Position numbers and translations under genes: made by a program. From Nocardioides agariphilus (GTDB taxonomy: Bacteria; Actinomycetota; Actinomycetes; Propionibacteriales; Nocardioidaceae): 64,000 bases of DNA. This document shows positions 24,425 through 33,638 of the stretch, piece after piece. The notes under the pieces are model-generated. The model ran no database searches. It was given only the letters and a program-made list of their open reading frames with translations, and was not told where the DNA came from. Where the stretch lies: contig NZ_JADKPO010000011.1 of assembly GCF_015352445.1 (NCBI RefSeq), forward strand, positions 62,001-126,000, read 5' to 3'. The stretch's first letter is position 1, and each line of letters begins with the position of its first letter.

Positions 24425-25582
24425 GTGACGTCTCGCGCGCCGGCCGTGGCCGTGATCGGTGGCGGCCAGCTCGCGCGGATGATGGCGGAGCCGGCTGCTG
24501 CGCTCGGGATTCCCCTGCGCCTGCTGGCCGAGGGCCCGGATGTCTCGGCCACCCAGGTCATCCCCGACCACCGGGTCGGCGACTATCGCGACCTGCGGAC
24601 GCTGACCGAGGTGACGGCCGGGTGCGAGGTGGTGACCTTCGACCACGAGCACGTACCCACTGCGCACCTCGAGGCGCTGGCGATGGCCGGGGTGGCCTGC
24701 CGGCCGGGTCCTGCCGCGCTGGTGCATGCCCAGGACAAGGCGGTGATGCGAGCCCGCCTCGCCGAGCTCGCGGCTCCCTGCCCGCGCAACGCAGTGGTCA
24801 CCTCGACCGACGACGTGGAGGCGTTCGGCTTCCCGTGCGTGCTCAAGACGACCAGGGGCGGGTACGACGGCAAGGGTGTGTGGGTGGTCCGCTCGGCCGA
24901 CGACTGCCTCGAGCCGTTCGCGGTGGCCCAGGAGTCCGGCGTAGGCCTGATCGCCGAGGAGCTCATCGACTTCCGTCGCGAGCTCTCTGCGCTGGTGGTG
25001 CGCTCGCCGAGCGGTCAGGCGGCGGCGTACCCCGTCGTGGAGTCGGTGCAGGTCGACGGCATCTGCAAGGAGGTCGTGGCTCCCGCGCCCGGCCTCGACC
25101 CCGCCCTGGCCGGCCAAGCACAGCAGCTGGCGCTGATGCTCGCGGGCGAGCTGGACGTGACGGGGGTGCTCGCGGTCGAGCTGTTCGAGACGACCGACGG
25201 CCGGGTCCTGGTCAACGAGCTCGCCATGCGTCCCCACAACACCGGCCACTGGAGCCAGGACGGCGCGGTCACCTCGCAGTTCGAGAACCACCTGCGAGCC
25301 GTGCTCGACCTCCCCCTCGGCTCGCCCGAGCCACGGGCCAGGTGGACGGTGATGGTCAACATCCTCGGCGGCCCGCACGAGACGGGCAGGCTGTACGACG
25401 GGTACCCGCACGCGATGGCGCGCGACCCGAGGCTGCGCGTGCATCTGTACGGCAAGGACTTGCGGCCGGGTCGCAAGGTCGGGCACGTGAACGCCTACGG
25501 TGAGGACCTGGACGACTGCCTGGAGCGGGCCAGGCACGCCGCCGCATGGTTCGCCGGTGAGCTGGGAGACGAGAGTGAGTGA
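24425..25582 (+). CDS. purK: 5-(carboxyamino)imidazole ribonucleotide synthase
   Basis: The 385-residue ATP-grasp enzyme converts AIR, bicarbonate and ATP to N5-CAIR in purine synthesis. It has the N-terminal [20 protein letters not shown] motif, [15 protein letters not shown], the ATP-grasp loop [33 protein letters not shown], and the metal-binding [23 protein letters not shown] 24425 follows a TACTCT box. The TGA overlaps the purE GTG, so the two steps are coupled. Confidence 0.96.
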   Translation: MTSRAPAVAVIGGGQLARMMAEPAAALGIPLRLLAEGPDVSATQVIPDHRVGDYRDLRTLTEVTAGCEVVTFDHEHVPTAHLEALAMAGVACRPGPAALVHAQDKAVMRARLAELAAPCPRNAVVTSTDDVEAFGFPCVLKTTRGGYDGKGVWVVRSADDCLEPFAVAQESGVGLIAEELIDFRRELSALVVRSPSGQAAAYPVVESVQVDGICKEVVAPAPGLDPALAGQAQQLALMLAGELDVTGVLAVELFETTDGRVLVNELAMRPHNTGHWSQDGAVTSQFENHLRAVLDLPLGSPEPRARWTVMVNILGGPHETGRLYDGYPHAMARDPRLRVHLYGKDLRPGRKVGHVNAYGEDLDDCLERARHAAAWFAGELGDESE

Positions 25583-26106
25583 TCCCCATGGTTGAGGCCA
25601 GTGTCGGCATCGTGATGGGGTCCGACTCCGACTGGCCGGTGATGGAGGCGGCGGCGAAGGCGCTGGAGGAGTTCGGCATCCCGTTCGAGGCCGATGTCGT
25701 CTCGGCCCACCGGATGCCCGAGGAGATGCTCGCCTACGGCCAGCAGGCCGCCGGCCGCGGTCTGCGGGTGATCATCGCCGGGGCCGGGGGAGCGGCCCAC
25801 CTGCCGGGCATGCTCGCCTCGGTGACCCCACTGCCCGTCATCGGCGTACCCGTGCCGCTCAAGCAGCTCGATGGTCTCGACTCCCTGCTCTCGATCGTGC
25901 AGATGCCCGCCGGTGTGCCGGTCGCGACCGTGGCCGTCGGAGGTGCCCGCAATGCCGGCCTGCTCGCCGTCCGCATCCTGGCTGCAGCCGACGACGGCCT
26001 GCGCCAGCAGATGACCGACTTCCAGGGCCGCCTGAAGGCCGAGGCCCACGAGAAGGGCGCCGTCGTACGACGCAACGCCAGCGGATCGAGCAAGCTGGGG
26101 TTCTGA
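25579..26106 (+). CDS. purE: 5-(carboxyamino)imidazole ribonucleotide mutase
   Basis: The 175-residue PurE protein rearranges N5-CAIR to CAIR. The signature [20 protein letters not shown], then [15 protein letters not shown] and [15 protein letters not shown], are diagnostic and include the active-site Ser/Asp/His residues. The GTG at 25579 overlaps the purK stop (GTGA). An ATG three codons later (25588) is an equally possible start. The C-terminus continues about 15 residues past the usual family end ([15 protein letters not shown]). Confidence 0.95.
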   Translation: MIPMVEASVGIVMGSDSDWPVMEAAAKALEEFGIPFEADVVSAHRMPEEMLAYGQQAAGRGLRVIIAGAGGAAHLPGMLASVTPLPVIGVPVPLKQLDGLDSLLSIVQMPAGVPVATVAVGGARNAGLLAVRILAAADDGLRQQMTDFQGRLKAEAHEKGAVVRRNASGSSKLGF

Positions 26107-26127
26107 CCCGCCCGGGGTTGCCAGCCA

Positions 26128-26196
26128 AATCTCTGGGTTGGCACGGCATGCATTGGCCGACAACCCAGGGATTACCCGGCCGGCCGGGTAATCCCA
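26128..26196. repeat. Intergenic double-hairpin with a 28-bp perfect palindrome
   Basis: Between purE and the convergent ion-channel gene, 26169-26196 is a perfect 28-bp palindrome: GGGATTACCCGGCC followed by its reverse complement. A second stem pairs AATCTCTGGGTTG (26128-26140) with CAACCCAGGGATT (26162-26174) with one mismatch. The two stems share GGGATT, so they cannot form together. It resembles the right half of the repeats at 2761 and 43450 and may also act as a bidirectional terminator. Confidence 0.65.
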
Positions 26197-26208
26197 AGGG
26201 GCCGCGCG

Positions 26209-27324
26209 TCAGACGGTCTCGTCGGTGTAGTCGGCGTCCATGGGCTGGAGGGTGCCGAGCGACTCGGCGACCACGAGGGCGTCGTCGCCGAGCTCGAGTC
26301 GGAAGTCGGGGGGTGGGTTGACGAAGGCACGGCCGCCGCGGCCGATGGCGAGCAGGGTGGCGGCATGCTCGGACCGGAGCTTGGCGGAGAGCTCGTCGAT
26401 CGACAGTCCGATGTACTCGTCGGGCAGGTTGACCCGGTAGAGCTCGGAGCCCTCGCCGCCCGAGACGATGTCGGTGACGAGCTCGGCCAGACCCGGGTAG
26501 AGGGAAGACCTCGCGAGCAGCCGCGAGGCGATCCGTGAGGTCACCATGATCTCGTCGGCGTGGGCCCGCTTGAAGTGCTCGACGTGTGCGGGGTTGTTGA
26601 CCTCGACGACGGTGCGCACCTGCGGAGCGATCGACTCGATCGCCATCACGGTCAGGATCGAGCGCATGTCGGACTCGTTGGAGGCGTCTGCCGGACACAC
26701 CACGGCGGCCATCGCCTCCTCGATGCCCGCGCGACGCAGGTCGTCGGCACTGGTCACGTCGCCCTGGACGAAGTACACGCCGCTGCCGCCGGGGTTCTTG
26801 TCGGCATCGTGGATCAGCACGATCTTGCGGTCGTAGTCATCGCCGTCGAGCTCGGCGATCAGCTCGCGAGCCGTCGAGTTCCACCCGCAGACCACGATGT
26901 GGTCGCGGTATCCGCTCGCACCCATGCCTTGACCCTCCTTGAGCAAGAAGTCGATGAGGAAGCCGACCAGCGCACCGGTGATGGTCGCGACGATCGCGAC
27001 CCCGAACAGCACCAGCAGCCAGCTGATGATGAACCCGACCAGCGAGTCGACGTGCGACGCGTCGCCGGATCCCATCACCGTGGTGACGCCCCAGTAGAAG
27101 TTGCGACCGAGGTCCTTGAACCAGTCGGCCACGCTGTCGCGGCTGCCCTCGGCCGCGTTGACGGCGAAGGCCGCGACCAGGACGACGATGAACAGCCCGC
27201 CGAAGAGCCGGAGGAAGAACGTCTTGTCGACGTTCCTGGTCATCACGCTGACGTGGTAGCCGATGCGGCGCAGCAGTGGCGCCGAGAAGATGGAGGCCAC
27301 GAACGTCCTGGCGCGCAAACGCAA
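26209..27324 (-). CDS. Ion channel protein with cytoplasmic TrkA-N/RCK-like domains
   Basis: The 371-residue membrane protein has a first span at about residues 40-57 (LFGGLFIVVLVAAFAVNAA), a pore loop, and a second span (VGFIISWLLVLFGVAIVATITGALVGFLIDFLL). The pore loop reads YWGVTTVMGSGD, which does not fit the canonical TVGYGD potassium filter. A Rossmann TrkA-N domain follows (HIVVCGWNSTARELIAELDG, then VQGDVTSADDLRRAGI), then a TrkA-C-like end (LYRVNLPDEYIGLSIDELSAKL). A TTG start at 27324 is supported by AGGGGG with 5-nt spacing; no upstream ATG is in frame. Potassium or another cation is likely, but the ion is uncertain. Confidence 0.82.
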   Translation of the reverse strand: MRLRARTFVASIFSAPLLRRIGYHVSVMTRNVDKTFFLRLFGGLFIVVLVAAFAVNAAEGSRDSVADWFKDLGRNFYWGVTTVMGSGDASHVDSLVGFIISWLLVLFGVAIVATITGALVGFLIDFLLKEGQGMGASGYRDHIVVCGWNSTARELIAELDGDDYDRKIVLIHDADKNPGGSGVYFVQGDVTSADDLRRAGIEEAMAAVVCPADASNESDMRSILTVMAIESIAPQVRTVVEVNNPAHVEHFKRAHADEIMVTSRIASRLLARSSLYPGLAELVTDIVSGGEGSELYRVNLPDEYIGLSIDELSAKLRSEHAATLLAIGRGGRAFVNPPPDFRLELGDDALVVAESLGTLQPMDADYTDETV

Positions 27325-27329
27325 TGCAT

Positions 27330-27335
27330 CCCCCT
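27330..27335 (-). promoter_or_regulatory. Shine-Dalgarno supporting TTG start of ion channel gene
   Basis: On the minus strand AGGGGG lies 5 nt before the TTG at 27324. An out-of-frame ATG sits between them, so this site decides the start. Confidence 0.55.
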
Positions 27336-27379
27336 GACTTCAGCTAACGCCACATCTTGTCAGAGGAGCACCGTGCGCG

Positions 27380-27820
27380 TCATGAGATACGCGGTGGTCC
27401 CACGGGCCGTCGTCGCCACTCGATCGCCGGGCAGGTGTCCATCACCATCGGGGTGCCGGTCGCAACGGTGCGCGCGAAGGCGTCCTCGTCGATCACGCCG
27501 AGCTGGAACCAGACCCCTCGGGCCCCGATCTCGACGGCCTGGTCGGCGAACTCGCCGGCAGCCGAGGACCGCCGGAACACGTCGACCACGTCGATCGCGA
27601 ACGGCACCTCGGCCAAGCAGGCGTAGCCCCGCTCGCCGAGCACGGGCTCGCCTCCAGGCCCGCACAGTGGATGGATGGGCACGATCCGCTTGCCGTTGCG
27701 CTGCAGCAGCTCAGCGATCGAGTACGCCGTGCGGCGGGGGTCGCGCAAGCCGATGATCGCCCACGTCTCGCACTCGTCGAGCATCAGGTCGACCCACTCC
27801 TGCCGCTGCCAGTCGCTCAT
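27380..27820 (-). CDS. CoA-binding domain protein (YccU-like)
   Basis: The 146-residue product is a single CoA-binding/Rossmann domain. It has [35 protein letters not shown] near the N-terminus, then [40 protein letters not shown] and a final [11 protein letters not shown]. It resembles the N-terminal domain of succinyl-CoA synthetase alpha and the YccU family. The biochemical role is unknown. ATG 27820 gives the family start (MSDWQRQEW...). It is divergent from an acyl-CoA dehydrogenase 24 bp away. Confidence 0.88.
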   Translation of the reverse strand: MSDWQRQEWVDLMLDECETWAIIGLRDPRRTAYSIAELLQRNGKRIVPIHPLCGPGGEPVLGERGYACLAEVPFAIDVVDVFRRSSAAGEFADQAVEIGARGVWFQLGVIDEDAFARTVATGTPMVMDTCPAIEWRRRPVGPPRIS

Positions 27821-27831
27821 CTTCCTGAGCC

Positions 27832-27837
27832 TAGGCT
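27832..27837 (+). promoter_or_regulatory. -10 box of probable leaderless promoter
   Basis: TAGGCT lies 7 nt before ATG 27845 of the acyl-CoA dehydrogenase gene. Confidence 0.5.
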
Positions 27838-27844
27838 TGGGTCC

Positions 27845-29026
27845 ATGGGAGACCTGCCGTTGTTCGCGTTGTCGGAGGAGCACCAGGCCATTCGCGAGGC
27901 GGTGCGGGAGCTGTGCGCGGCGAAGGTCGAGCCGTTCGCCGCCGCAGTCGACGAGGAGGCGCGCTACCCCGAGGAGGCCGCCGCGGCGCTGCAGGCGGCC
28001 GACTTCCATGCCCCCCACGTGCCGGAGGAGTACGGCGGGGCGGGGGCCGACGCGCTGGCCACGGTGCTGGTGATCGAGGAGATCGCCCGCGTGTGCGTGG
28101 CGTCGTCGCTGATCCCTGCGGTCAACAAGCTGGGGTCGATGCCGTTGCTGCTGTCCGGTTCGGCGGAGCTGAAGCAGACCTACCTGAGCAAGCTTGCTGC
28201 CGGTGAGGGTGGCTTCTCCTACTGCCTGTCCGAGCCGGATGCCGGCTCCGATGCGGCGGCGATGAAGACGCGGGCCGTGCGTGACGGGGACGACTGGGTC
28301 TTGAGCGGGGTGAAGAGGTGGATCACCAACGCCGGGGTCTCGGAGTACTACACCGTGATGGCCGTGACCGATCCCACCGTGTCAACGGGCGGCAAGGCCA
28401 AGGGGATCTCGGCCTTCGTGGTCGAGAAGTCCGACGAGGGCGTCTCGTTCGGGGCGCCGGAGAAGAAGCTCGGCATCAAGGGCAGCCCGACCCGCGAGGT
28501 CTACCTCGACAACGTCCGCATCCCCGGCGACCGCATCATCGGCGAGGAGGGCACCGGCTTCGAGACCGCGATGCGAACCTTGGACCACACCCGGGTCACC
28601 ATCGCCGCCCAGGCGGTCGGGGTCGCCCAGGGCGCCTTGGACTATGCCTTGGGCTACTCCCAGGAGCGCCAGCAGTTCGGCAAGCGCATCGCCGACTTCC
28701 AGGGGCTGCAGTTCCTCCTTGCCGACATGGGCATGAAGATCGAGGCCGCCCGCCAGCTCACCTACGCCGCCGCCGGCCGCTCCGAGCGCGGCGACAAGGA
28801 CCTGACCTTCTTCGGTGCCGCCGCCAAGTGCTTCGCCTCCGACGTGGCCATGGAGGTCACCACCAACGCCGTCCAGGTCCTCGGCGGCTACGGCTACACC
28901 CGCGACTACCCGGTCGAACGCATGATGCGCGACGCCAAGATCACCCAGATCTACGAAGGCACCAACCAGGTCCAGCGCATCGTCATCGCCCGCCAGCTCC
29001 TGGCCGGCATCCAGTCCCAGCTGTAG
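27845..29026 (+). CDS. Acyl-CoA dehydrogenase (FadE25-like)
   Basis: The 393-residue flavoprotein starts [20 protein letters not shown]. It has [61 protein letters not shown], and [34 protein letters not shown], with candidate catalytic glutamate E371. Motifs fit short-chain acyl-CoA dehydrogenases, and its place beside purK/purE mirrors fadE25 in mycobacteria. Start ATG 27845 follows a TAGGCT box. Confidence 0.93.
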   Translation: MGDLPLFALSEEHQAIREAVRELCAAKVEPFAAAVDEEARYPEEAAAALQAADFHAPHVPEEYGGAGADALATVLVIEEIARVCVASSLIPAVNKLGSMPLLLSGSAELKQTYLSKLAAGEGGFSYCLSEPDAGSDAAAMKTRAVRDGDDWVLSGVKRWITNAGVSEYYTVMAVTDPTVSTGGKAKGISAFVVEKSDEGVSFGAPEKKLGIKGSPTREVYLDNVRIPGDRIIGEEGTGFETAMRTLDHTRVTIAAQAVGVAQGALDYALGYSQERQQFGKRIADFQGLQFLLADMGMKIEAARQLTYAAAGRSERGDKDLTFFGAAAKCFASDVAMEVTTNAVQVLGGYGYTRDYPVERMMRDAKITQIYEGTNQVQRIVIARQLLAGIQSQL

Positions 29027-29071
29027 CGCTGGTCGAGGAGGTTTCGCTAGGAACCGTCTGGAAACCACGCA

Positions 29072-29077
29072 TAGCCT
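29072..29077 (+). promoter_or_regulatory. -10 box of probable leaderless promoter
   Basis: TAGCCT lies 6 nt before GTG 29084 of the dienelactone hydrolase-like gene. Confidence 0.5.
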
Positions 29078-29083
29078 GGCCTG

Positions 29084-29788
29084 GTGACGACGACGATCGA
29101 GATCCCCGTTGCCGACGGCACGGCCGAGGCGTACGTCGCCGGGCCCGATGACCGAACCGCCCCGGGCGTGTTGTTCTACGTGGACGCCTACGGGCTGCGG
29201 CCGCAGATCGCGGACATGGTGGATCGCGTCGCGAGCTGGGGCTACTCGGTTCTGGCTCCCCACGTGTTCTACCGTCACGGCCGGGTCGCCGACCTCGCGG
29301 CGGACCGCGAGCACGCGATCGAGCGTGTCCGCGGTCTCGCACCGGACCAGGTGCTCGGCGACGCCACGGCGTACCTCGCCGCCCTCCGCGCTCGATGTGC
29401 TGACGGTCCGGTCGGCACCACCGGCTACTGCATGGGTGCCCGGCTGGCCGTCCGCACCGCCAACGCCCACCCCGACGACGTCGCAGCGGTGGGCGGGTTC
29501 CACGGCGGGGGGCTCGCGACCGACGACGACGACAGCCCTCACCGGGGTATCGCCCATGCCCGGGCCGAGTTCGTCTTCGGTCACGCCGACAACGACCGGT
29601 CCATGCCGCCGGAGGCCGTGGCGCTGCTCGGTGAGACGCTCTCGAACGCCGGCTTGGTGTTCATCAACGACGTGTACGCCGGGGCGTCGCACGGCTACAC
29701 CATGAACGACTCGCCGGCGTACCACGCGGAGTCGGCCGAGCGTCACTACCGGGTGCTCGAAGAGCTGTTGGCACGGACCTTGCGATGA
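29084..29788 (+). CDS. Dienelactone hydrolase family protein
   Basis: The 234-residue alpha/beta hydrolase has the DLH-family nucleophile elbow GTTGYCMGARLAV with C116, an acidic residue in FVFGHADNDRSMP, and a histidine in AGASHGYTMNDSPAYH. A cysteine nucleophile is typical of dienelactone hydrolases, which open lactone rings in chloroaromatic breakdown; many family members have other ester substrates. There is no signal peptide. The stop overlaps the thioesterase ATG (ATGA), so the pair may act on related acyl compounds. Confidence 0.88.
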   Translation: MTTTIEIPVADGTAEAYVAGPDDRTAPGVLFYVDAYGLRPQIADMVDRVASWGYSVLAPHVFYRHGRVADLAADREHAIERVRGLAPDQVLGDATAYLAALRARCADGPVGTTGYCMGARLAVRTANAHPDDVAAVGGFHGGGLATDDDDSPHRGIAHARAEFVFGHADNDRSMPPEAVALLGETLSNAGLVFINDVYAGASHGYTMNDSPAYHAESAERHYRVLEELLARTLR

Positions 29789-30222
29789 CGGGCGAGACTG
29801 CCCAGGAGGTTGCCCAGGACGTTGCCCAGCGGTCGGCGGCCGCGATGTGGGCAGATGACCGGGCCAGCCAGGCGCTCGGCATGGAGATCCTCGAGATAGG
29901 CCCGGGCCGGGCGGTACTGCGGATGACGGTGCGCGAGGACATGGTCAACGGGCACGCGATCGGCCACGGCGGCCTGACCTTCACCCTCGCCGACTCCGCG
30001 TTCGCGTTCGCGTGCAACAGCTACGACCGGCGCACTGTCGCGGCCGGCGCGGAGATCCGGTTCCTGGCCCCCACGCGGCTCGGGGACGTGCTGGTCGCCA
30101 CCGCGGTCGAGCGCAGTCGTGAGGCGCGGACCGGCGTGTACGACGTCGAGGTCAGCTGCGACGACCGGCTCGTGGCGACCTTCGTCGGTCGCAGCCACGA
30201 GATCGGCGGCTCGTTGGTCTAA
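29785..30222 (+). CDS. paaI: PaaI-type hotdog-fold acyl-CoA thioesterase
   Basis: The 145-residue protein has the hotdog core of PaaI: MVNGHAIGHGGLTFTLADSAFAFACNS includes the HGG(L/I)xxxLAD active-site helix, and TVAAGAEIRFLAPTRLGDVLVATA forms the central strands. PaaI hydrolyses hydroxylated phenylacetyl-CoA esters. No other paa genes are in the window, so the substrate is only inferred. ATG 29785 overlaps the upstream stop (ATGA). The end shares bases with the LCP gene stop on the other strand. Confidence 0.88.
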   Translation: MTGETAQEVAQDVAQRSAAAMWADDRASQALGMEILEIGPGRAVLRMTVREDMVNGHAIGHGGLTFTLADSAFAFACNSYDRRTVAAGAEIRFLAPTRLGDVLVATAVERSREARTGVYDVEVSCDDRLVATFVGRSHEIGGSLV

Positions 30223-31802
30223 CCCGCCAGGCCCGACGGGGTGCAGAGGTCCTTGCCGATCGAGGACGTGTCGTCCTGCTTGATCAGGCGGAACATCCTC
30301 TTCGAGCGCGCGTCGTCCCAGTGCACCTCCAGGTCGGAGATGGGCACGCCACAGGTCAGGCCGTCGGCGCCGCCGACCTTGGTCATCGCGATCGCCAGGC
30401 GGGCTGCGCTGATCGGGCTGCTCTGGTCGTCGATGGCCACGAAGTCGGCTGCGGACATGTTGAGGTTCCAGTAGCGCAGCGGGTTGATGATCGACCAGGG
30501 CTCGATGGCCTTCTTGCCGACCTTGGAGACGACCTCGCGCTGGTGGGCCGCTCGGTCCAGGTCGCCGAGCTGCTGGGTCTTGCGCGAGCGCGCGTAGGCC
30601 AAGGCGACCTTGCCGTCGACGTCTTGGCAGCCCTTCTTGATCCGCAGCCCCGCATCGGGATCGACCATGTCCTGGTCGGGACAGATCTCGATGCCGCCCA
30701 CGGCGTCGACGAGGCCCACGAACCCGCCGAAGCCGATCTCGACGTAGCTGTCGATGCGGATGCCGGTGTTCAACTCGATCGTGCGGACCATCAGCTTCGG
30801 CCCGCCGAACGCCGTCGCGGCGTTGATCTTCGTCGTGCCGTGACCGGGGATCGGGACCAGCGAGTCACGCGGGATGGACATCAGCAGGTTGGGGCCGGAC
30901 CCGGTGTGCAGCAGCATGATCGTGTCGGCACGTTGGCCGCTCGCGCCGCCGGTGCTCAGGTCCTTGCGCTCCTCGGGCGACAGGCCGGCGCGGGAGTCGC
31001 TGCCCACGAGGAGGTAGGTCGTGCCCGGCTGGTCAGCCGGTCGCTTGCCACCGGGCATCGCGTCGATCTTGTCCACCTTGTTCCAGGCGACCAGAGGAAC
31101 CAGGACCAGGTAGATGATCCAGAGAAGCAGCAGCAAGAAGATGTAGCGGAACTTCAGCCGGAAGCCGCCGCCAGAAAAGCTGCGACCGGGCGTCGGCGCG
31201 AGGGGCGGCGGTGTCGGTCGGCTGCTGCGCTCGGAGCTCTGACGTTCCTGGTCGCGCTTGAGCTGCTCGCGTCGCTCACGGGCGCTCATCGGCACGCGCG
31301 ACTGCGACGGCGGGAGGATCTCCATGACCTGGGTGTCCTCGGGACGCTCGCGCGGTGGCTGTCCAGGCGGTTGGCGGGGCTGCTCGCTGCGCAGGTGCTC
31401 GATCCGGAAGACCTCGTGGGGGTTGGTCTGGCCCGGAGGCAGCTGGCCCTGCTGTTGGCCCTGCTGCTGGACCTGCCGCTGATCGGGCCGGGCGGTCGGC
31501 AGCCCGGGTTGGCGTGGAGTCTGGGTTGGCGGCGTCGTGGGTTGAGCTGTCGGGAGGCCCGGTTGGCGGGGAGTCGCCTGCTCGGGACGCGGCTGCTGCG
31601 GCACGGGTCGCGTGTCGTCGGGGCCGCGATGCCGCCCGGTCCCCATCGACCCGGTGCGAGGGAAGCCGGGGCGGGTCTCGACCGGTTCGTCCGCCTTGTC
31701 CTCGGGGTCGCTCTTCTTGCCGCCGTAGAGCCACTCGAACTCCGGTGTGCCCTCGAGGGGGGCACCGTCGCCGGGCGTCCGCCCGGGCGGAGTGGCTGTC
31801 AT
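30219..31802 (-). CDS. LytR-CpsA-Psr (LCP) family cell-wall glycopolymer ligase
   Basis: The 527-residue protein has a long Pro/Gln-rich cytoplasmic N-terminus (about 270 residues, many PRQPGLPTAQPT-like stretches), one membrane span near FRYIFLLLLLWIIYLVLVPLVAW, and an extracellular LCP domain. The domain has YLLVGSDSRAGLSPEERKDL, RADTIMLLHTGSGPNLLMSIPRDSLVPIPGHGTTKINAATAFGG, VGLVDAVGGIEICPD and VALAYARSRKTQQLGDLDRAAHQ. LCP enzymes move lipid-linked glycopolymers onto peptidoglycan. It is divergent from a second LCP gene and near the galactan cassette. ATG 31802 has AGAAGG upstream. Confidence 0.9.
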   Translation of the reverse strand: MTATPPGRTPGDGAPLEGTPEFEWLYGGKKSDPEDKADEPVETRPGFPRTGSMGTGRHRGPDDTRPVPQQPRPEQATPRQPGLPTAQPTTPPTQTPRQPGLPTARPDQRQVQQQGQQQGQLPPGQTNPHEVFRIEHLRSEQPRQPPGQPPRERPEDTQVMEILPPSQSRVPMSARERREQLKRDQERQSSERSSRPTPPPLAPTPGRSFSGGGFRLKFRYIFLLLLLWIIYLVLVPLVAWNKVDKIDAMPGGKRPADQPGTTYLLVGSDSRAGLSPEERKDLSTGGASGQRADTIMLLHTGSGPNLLMSIPRDSLVPIPGHGTTKINAATAFGGPKLMVRTIELNTGIRIDSYVEIGFGGFVGLVDAVGGIEICPDQDMVDPDAGLRIKKGCQDVDGKVALAYARSRKTQQLGDLDRAAHQREVVSKVGKKAIEPWSIINPLRYWNLNMSAADFVAIDDQSSPISAARLAIAMTKVGGADGLTCGVPISDLEVHWDDARSKRMFRLIKQDDTSSIGKDLCTPSGLAG

Positions 31803-31941
31803 AGCCGTGAACTTACCTTCTGAACGCCTCAGTCCGGCGTCGGCGCGTCGATCCCGGCTGCGACGGGTGTGACTGGTGATACTGACCTTCGACGGCTCCA
31901 GCAGTCTCACGCTCCTTCCCCAGCAAGAGAGGCGCCACCCG

Positions 31942-33420
31942 ATGCCGCCCGCACCGGACCCCTTCGCCACGTCCCCACGCGCGAGCATTCGCGAGCGGGC
32001 CGCCCGCGTCCGCTACCGCCGAGCGCTGATGCTGATGGCGATGACGCTGGTCGTCCCGGGCTCCGCCCAGCTGGCTGCGGGCAACCGCCAGGTCGGCCGG
32101 GTCGCGATGCGGATCTGGCTGGCCCTGGTGACCTTCGGCGTGGCCAGCGTGATGATCGGCTTCCTCTCCCACGAGTACGTCTTCTGGCTCGCCTCCGACA
32201 CGGCACTGCTCCAGCTCCTGCGATTCGTGCTGATGGGCCTGGCTGTCGGCTGGGCCTACCTGCTCGTGGACGCGTGGCGGCTCGGCCAGCCGCTGTCGTT
32301 GAGCCTGACCCACCGCCGCGCCGTCGTCGGTCTCAACGGGGTGCTGTGCCTCTCCGTCGCCGGCACGTTGCTGTTCGGCGCGCACCTCGTCGGCGTCCAG
32401 CGCGACTTCATCTTGACCATGTTCGCGGGCGACCACGTCAGCTCGGCCAACCACGGCCGTTTCAACGTCCTGCTCCTCGGTGGCGACTCGGGCGCGGGCC
32501 GCTGGGGTCTGCGTCCGGACTCGATGACCATCGCCAGCATCGATGAGGAGACCGGTCGCACGGTCCTGGTCGGTCTGCCGCGCAACATGGCGAACTTCCC
32601 GTTCGCCAAGGGCTCGGTGATGGCCAAGCAGTTCCCGAAGGGCTTCGACTGCGACGGCTGCTACCTCAACGGTGTCAGCACCTGGGCCGAGGACCACACC
32701 GGTCTGTTCGGCAAGTCCAAGCACCCCGGCGTGGACGCCACCATCATGGCCATCGAGGGGATCACCGGCCTCAGGATCAACTACTGGGCGATGGTCAACC
32801 TGCAGGGCTTCCGGGACCTGGTCGACGCGGTCGGTGGGGTGACCCTCAACGTGCGCCAGCCGATCCCCGTCGGTGGACTCGGCAGTGACGTCACCGGCTA
32901 CATCAAGCCCGGCAAGCGCAAGCTCGACGGTCACGACGTGCTGTGGTTCGCCCGGTCCCGCGAGGGCTCCGACGACTACTCGCGGATGGCGCGGCAGAAG
33001 TGCGTGATGTCAGCGATGCTCTCGCAGGTCAGTCCGCAGACGGCGGTCACCAACTTCGAGGCGATCGCCAACGCGTCCTCGGCCATGATCTCGACCAACA
33101 TCCCCGCCAGCGAGGTCGACCGGTTCATCTCCTTGGCGCTGCAGGCCCGCGGGCAGAAGATCTCGACCGTCTCGCTGGTTCCCCCGATGGTGATCACGGC
33201 GCATCCCGACATCAAGACCGTGCGCAAGATGGTCAACGGCGCCATCGCCCGCGCCGAGGGACGCAAGCCCTCGGCCCAGCCGAAGCCCGATGCCAGCGAT
33301 GCATCAGGCACTCCAGCCGAGTCGCCCACACCGCCCGCCGTCGTCACCGGCGGCTCGGTCGGGACTCTGTCGGACGGCTATGCCGCCAACCAGAGCGATG
33401 ACCTGGGCGCCAGCTGCTGA
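31942..33420 (+). CDS. LCP family protein with four-helix membrane N-terminus
   Basis: The 492-residue protein has a basic N-terminus, about four membrane spans between residues 30 and 155 (MTLVVPGSAQLAAGN through LCLSVAGTLLFGAHL), and an extracellular LCP domain. The domain has NVLLLGGDSGAGRWGLRPDSMTIASI, LVGLPRNMANFPFAKG, NLQGFRDLVDAVGGVTLNV and DVLWFARSREGSDDYSRMARQ. A C-terminal low-complexity Pro/Ser/Asp tail follows. The conserved arginines (LPRN, RSR) are present. ATG 31942 with GAGAGGCG upstream is preferred to a GTG 66 bp earlier. Confidence 0.88.
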   Translation: MPPAPDPFATSPRASIRERAARVRYRRALMLMAMTLVVPGSAQLAAGNRQVGRVAMRIWLALVTFGVASVMIGFLSHEYVFWLASDTALLQLLRFVLMGLAVGWAYLLVDAWRLGQPLSLSLTHRRAVVGLNGVLCLSVAGTLLFGAHLVGVQRDFILTMFAGDHVSSANHGRFNVLLLGGDSGAGRWGLRPDSMTIASIDEETGRTVLVGLPRNMANFPFAKGSVMAKQFPKGFDCDGCYLNGVSTWAEDHTGLFGKSKHPGVDATIMAIEGITGLRINYWAMVNLQGFRDLVDAVGGVTLNVRQPIPVGGLGSDVTGYIKPGKRKLDGHDVLWFARSREGSDDYSRMARQKCVMSAMLSQVSPQTAVTNFEAIANASSAMISTNIPASEVDRFISLALQARGQKISTVSLVPPMVITAHPDIKTVRKMVNGAIARAEGRKPSAQPKPDASDASGTPAESPTPPAVVTGGSVGTLSDGYAANQSDDLGASC

Positions 33421-33447
33421 CGGAGTGCAGGTGGGTGCGGCACTCCG
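33421..33447 (+). terminator. Hairpin after LCP gene
   Basis: CGGAGTGC (33421-33428) pairs with GCACTCCG (33440-33447) directly after the stop codon, with an 11-nt loop and no T-tract. The rest of the gap to 33638 holds nothing I can support. Confidence 0.5.
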
Positions 33448-33638
33448 GCTCCCCTCTGGGTCAACCGGCGGGCTGGAGCGACCTCTTTCGGGTGGAGGTG
33501 GACGGGCGTAGCGTCGTTGCCGCGGGTCCGGGAAGTGGCTGAGCCGACGTGTCGATAGGCGGGTGGAAGTCGACCGCGCTGGATATGAGTGACGCCCCGC
33601 ATTGCCCTGCGCGCGAGCGGCAGGCAGCCCGGCATGGT

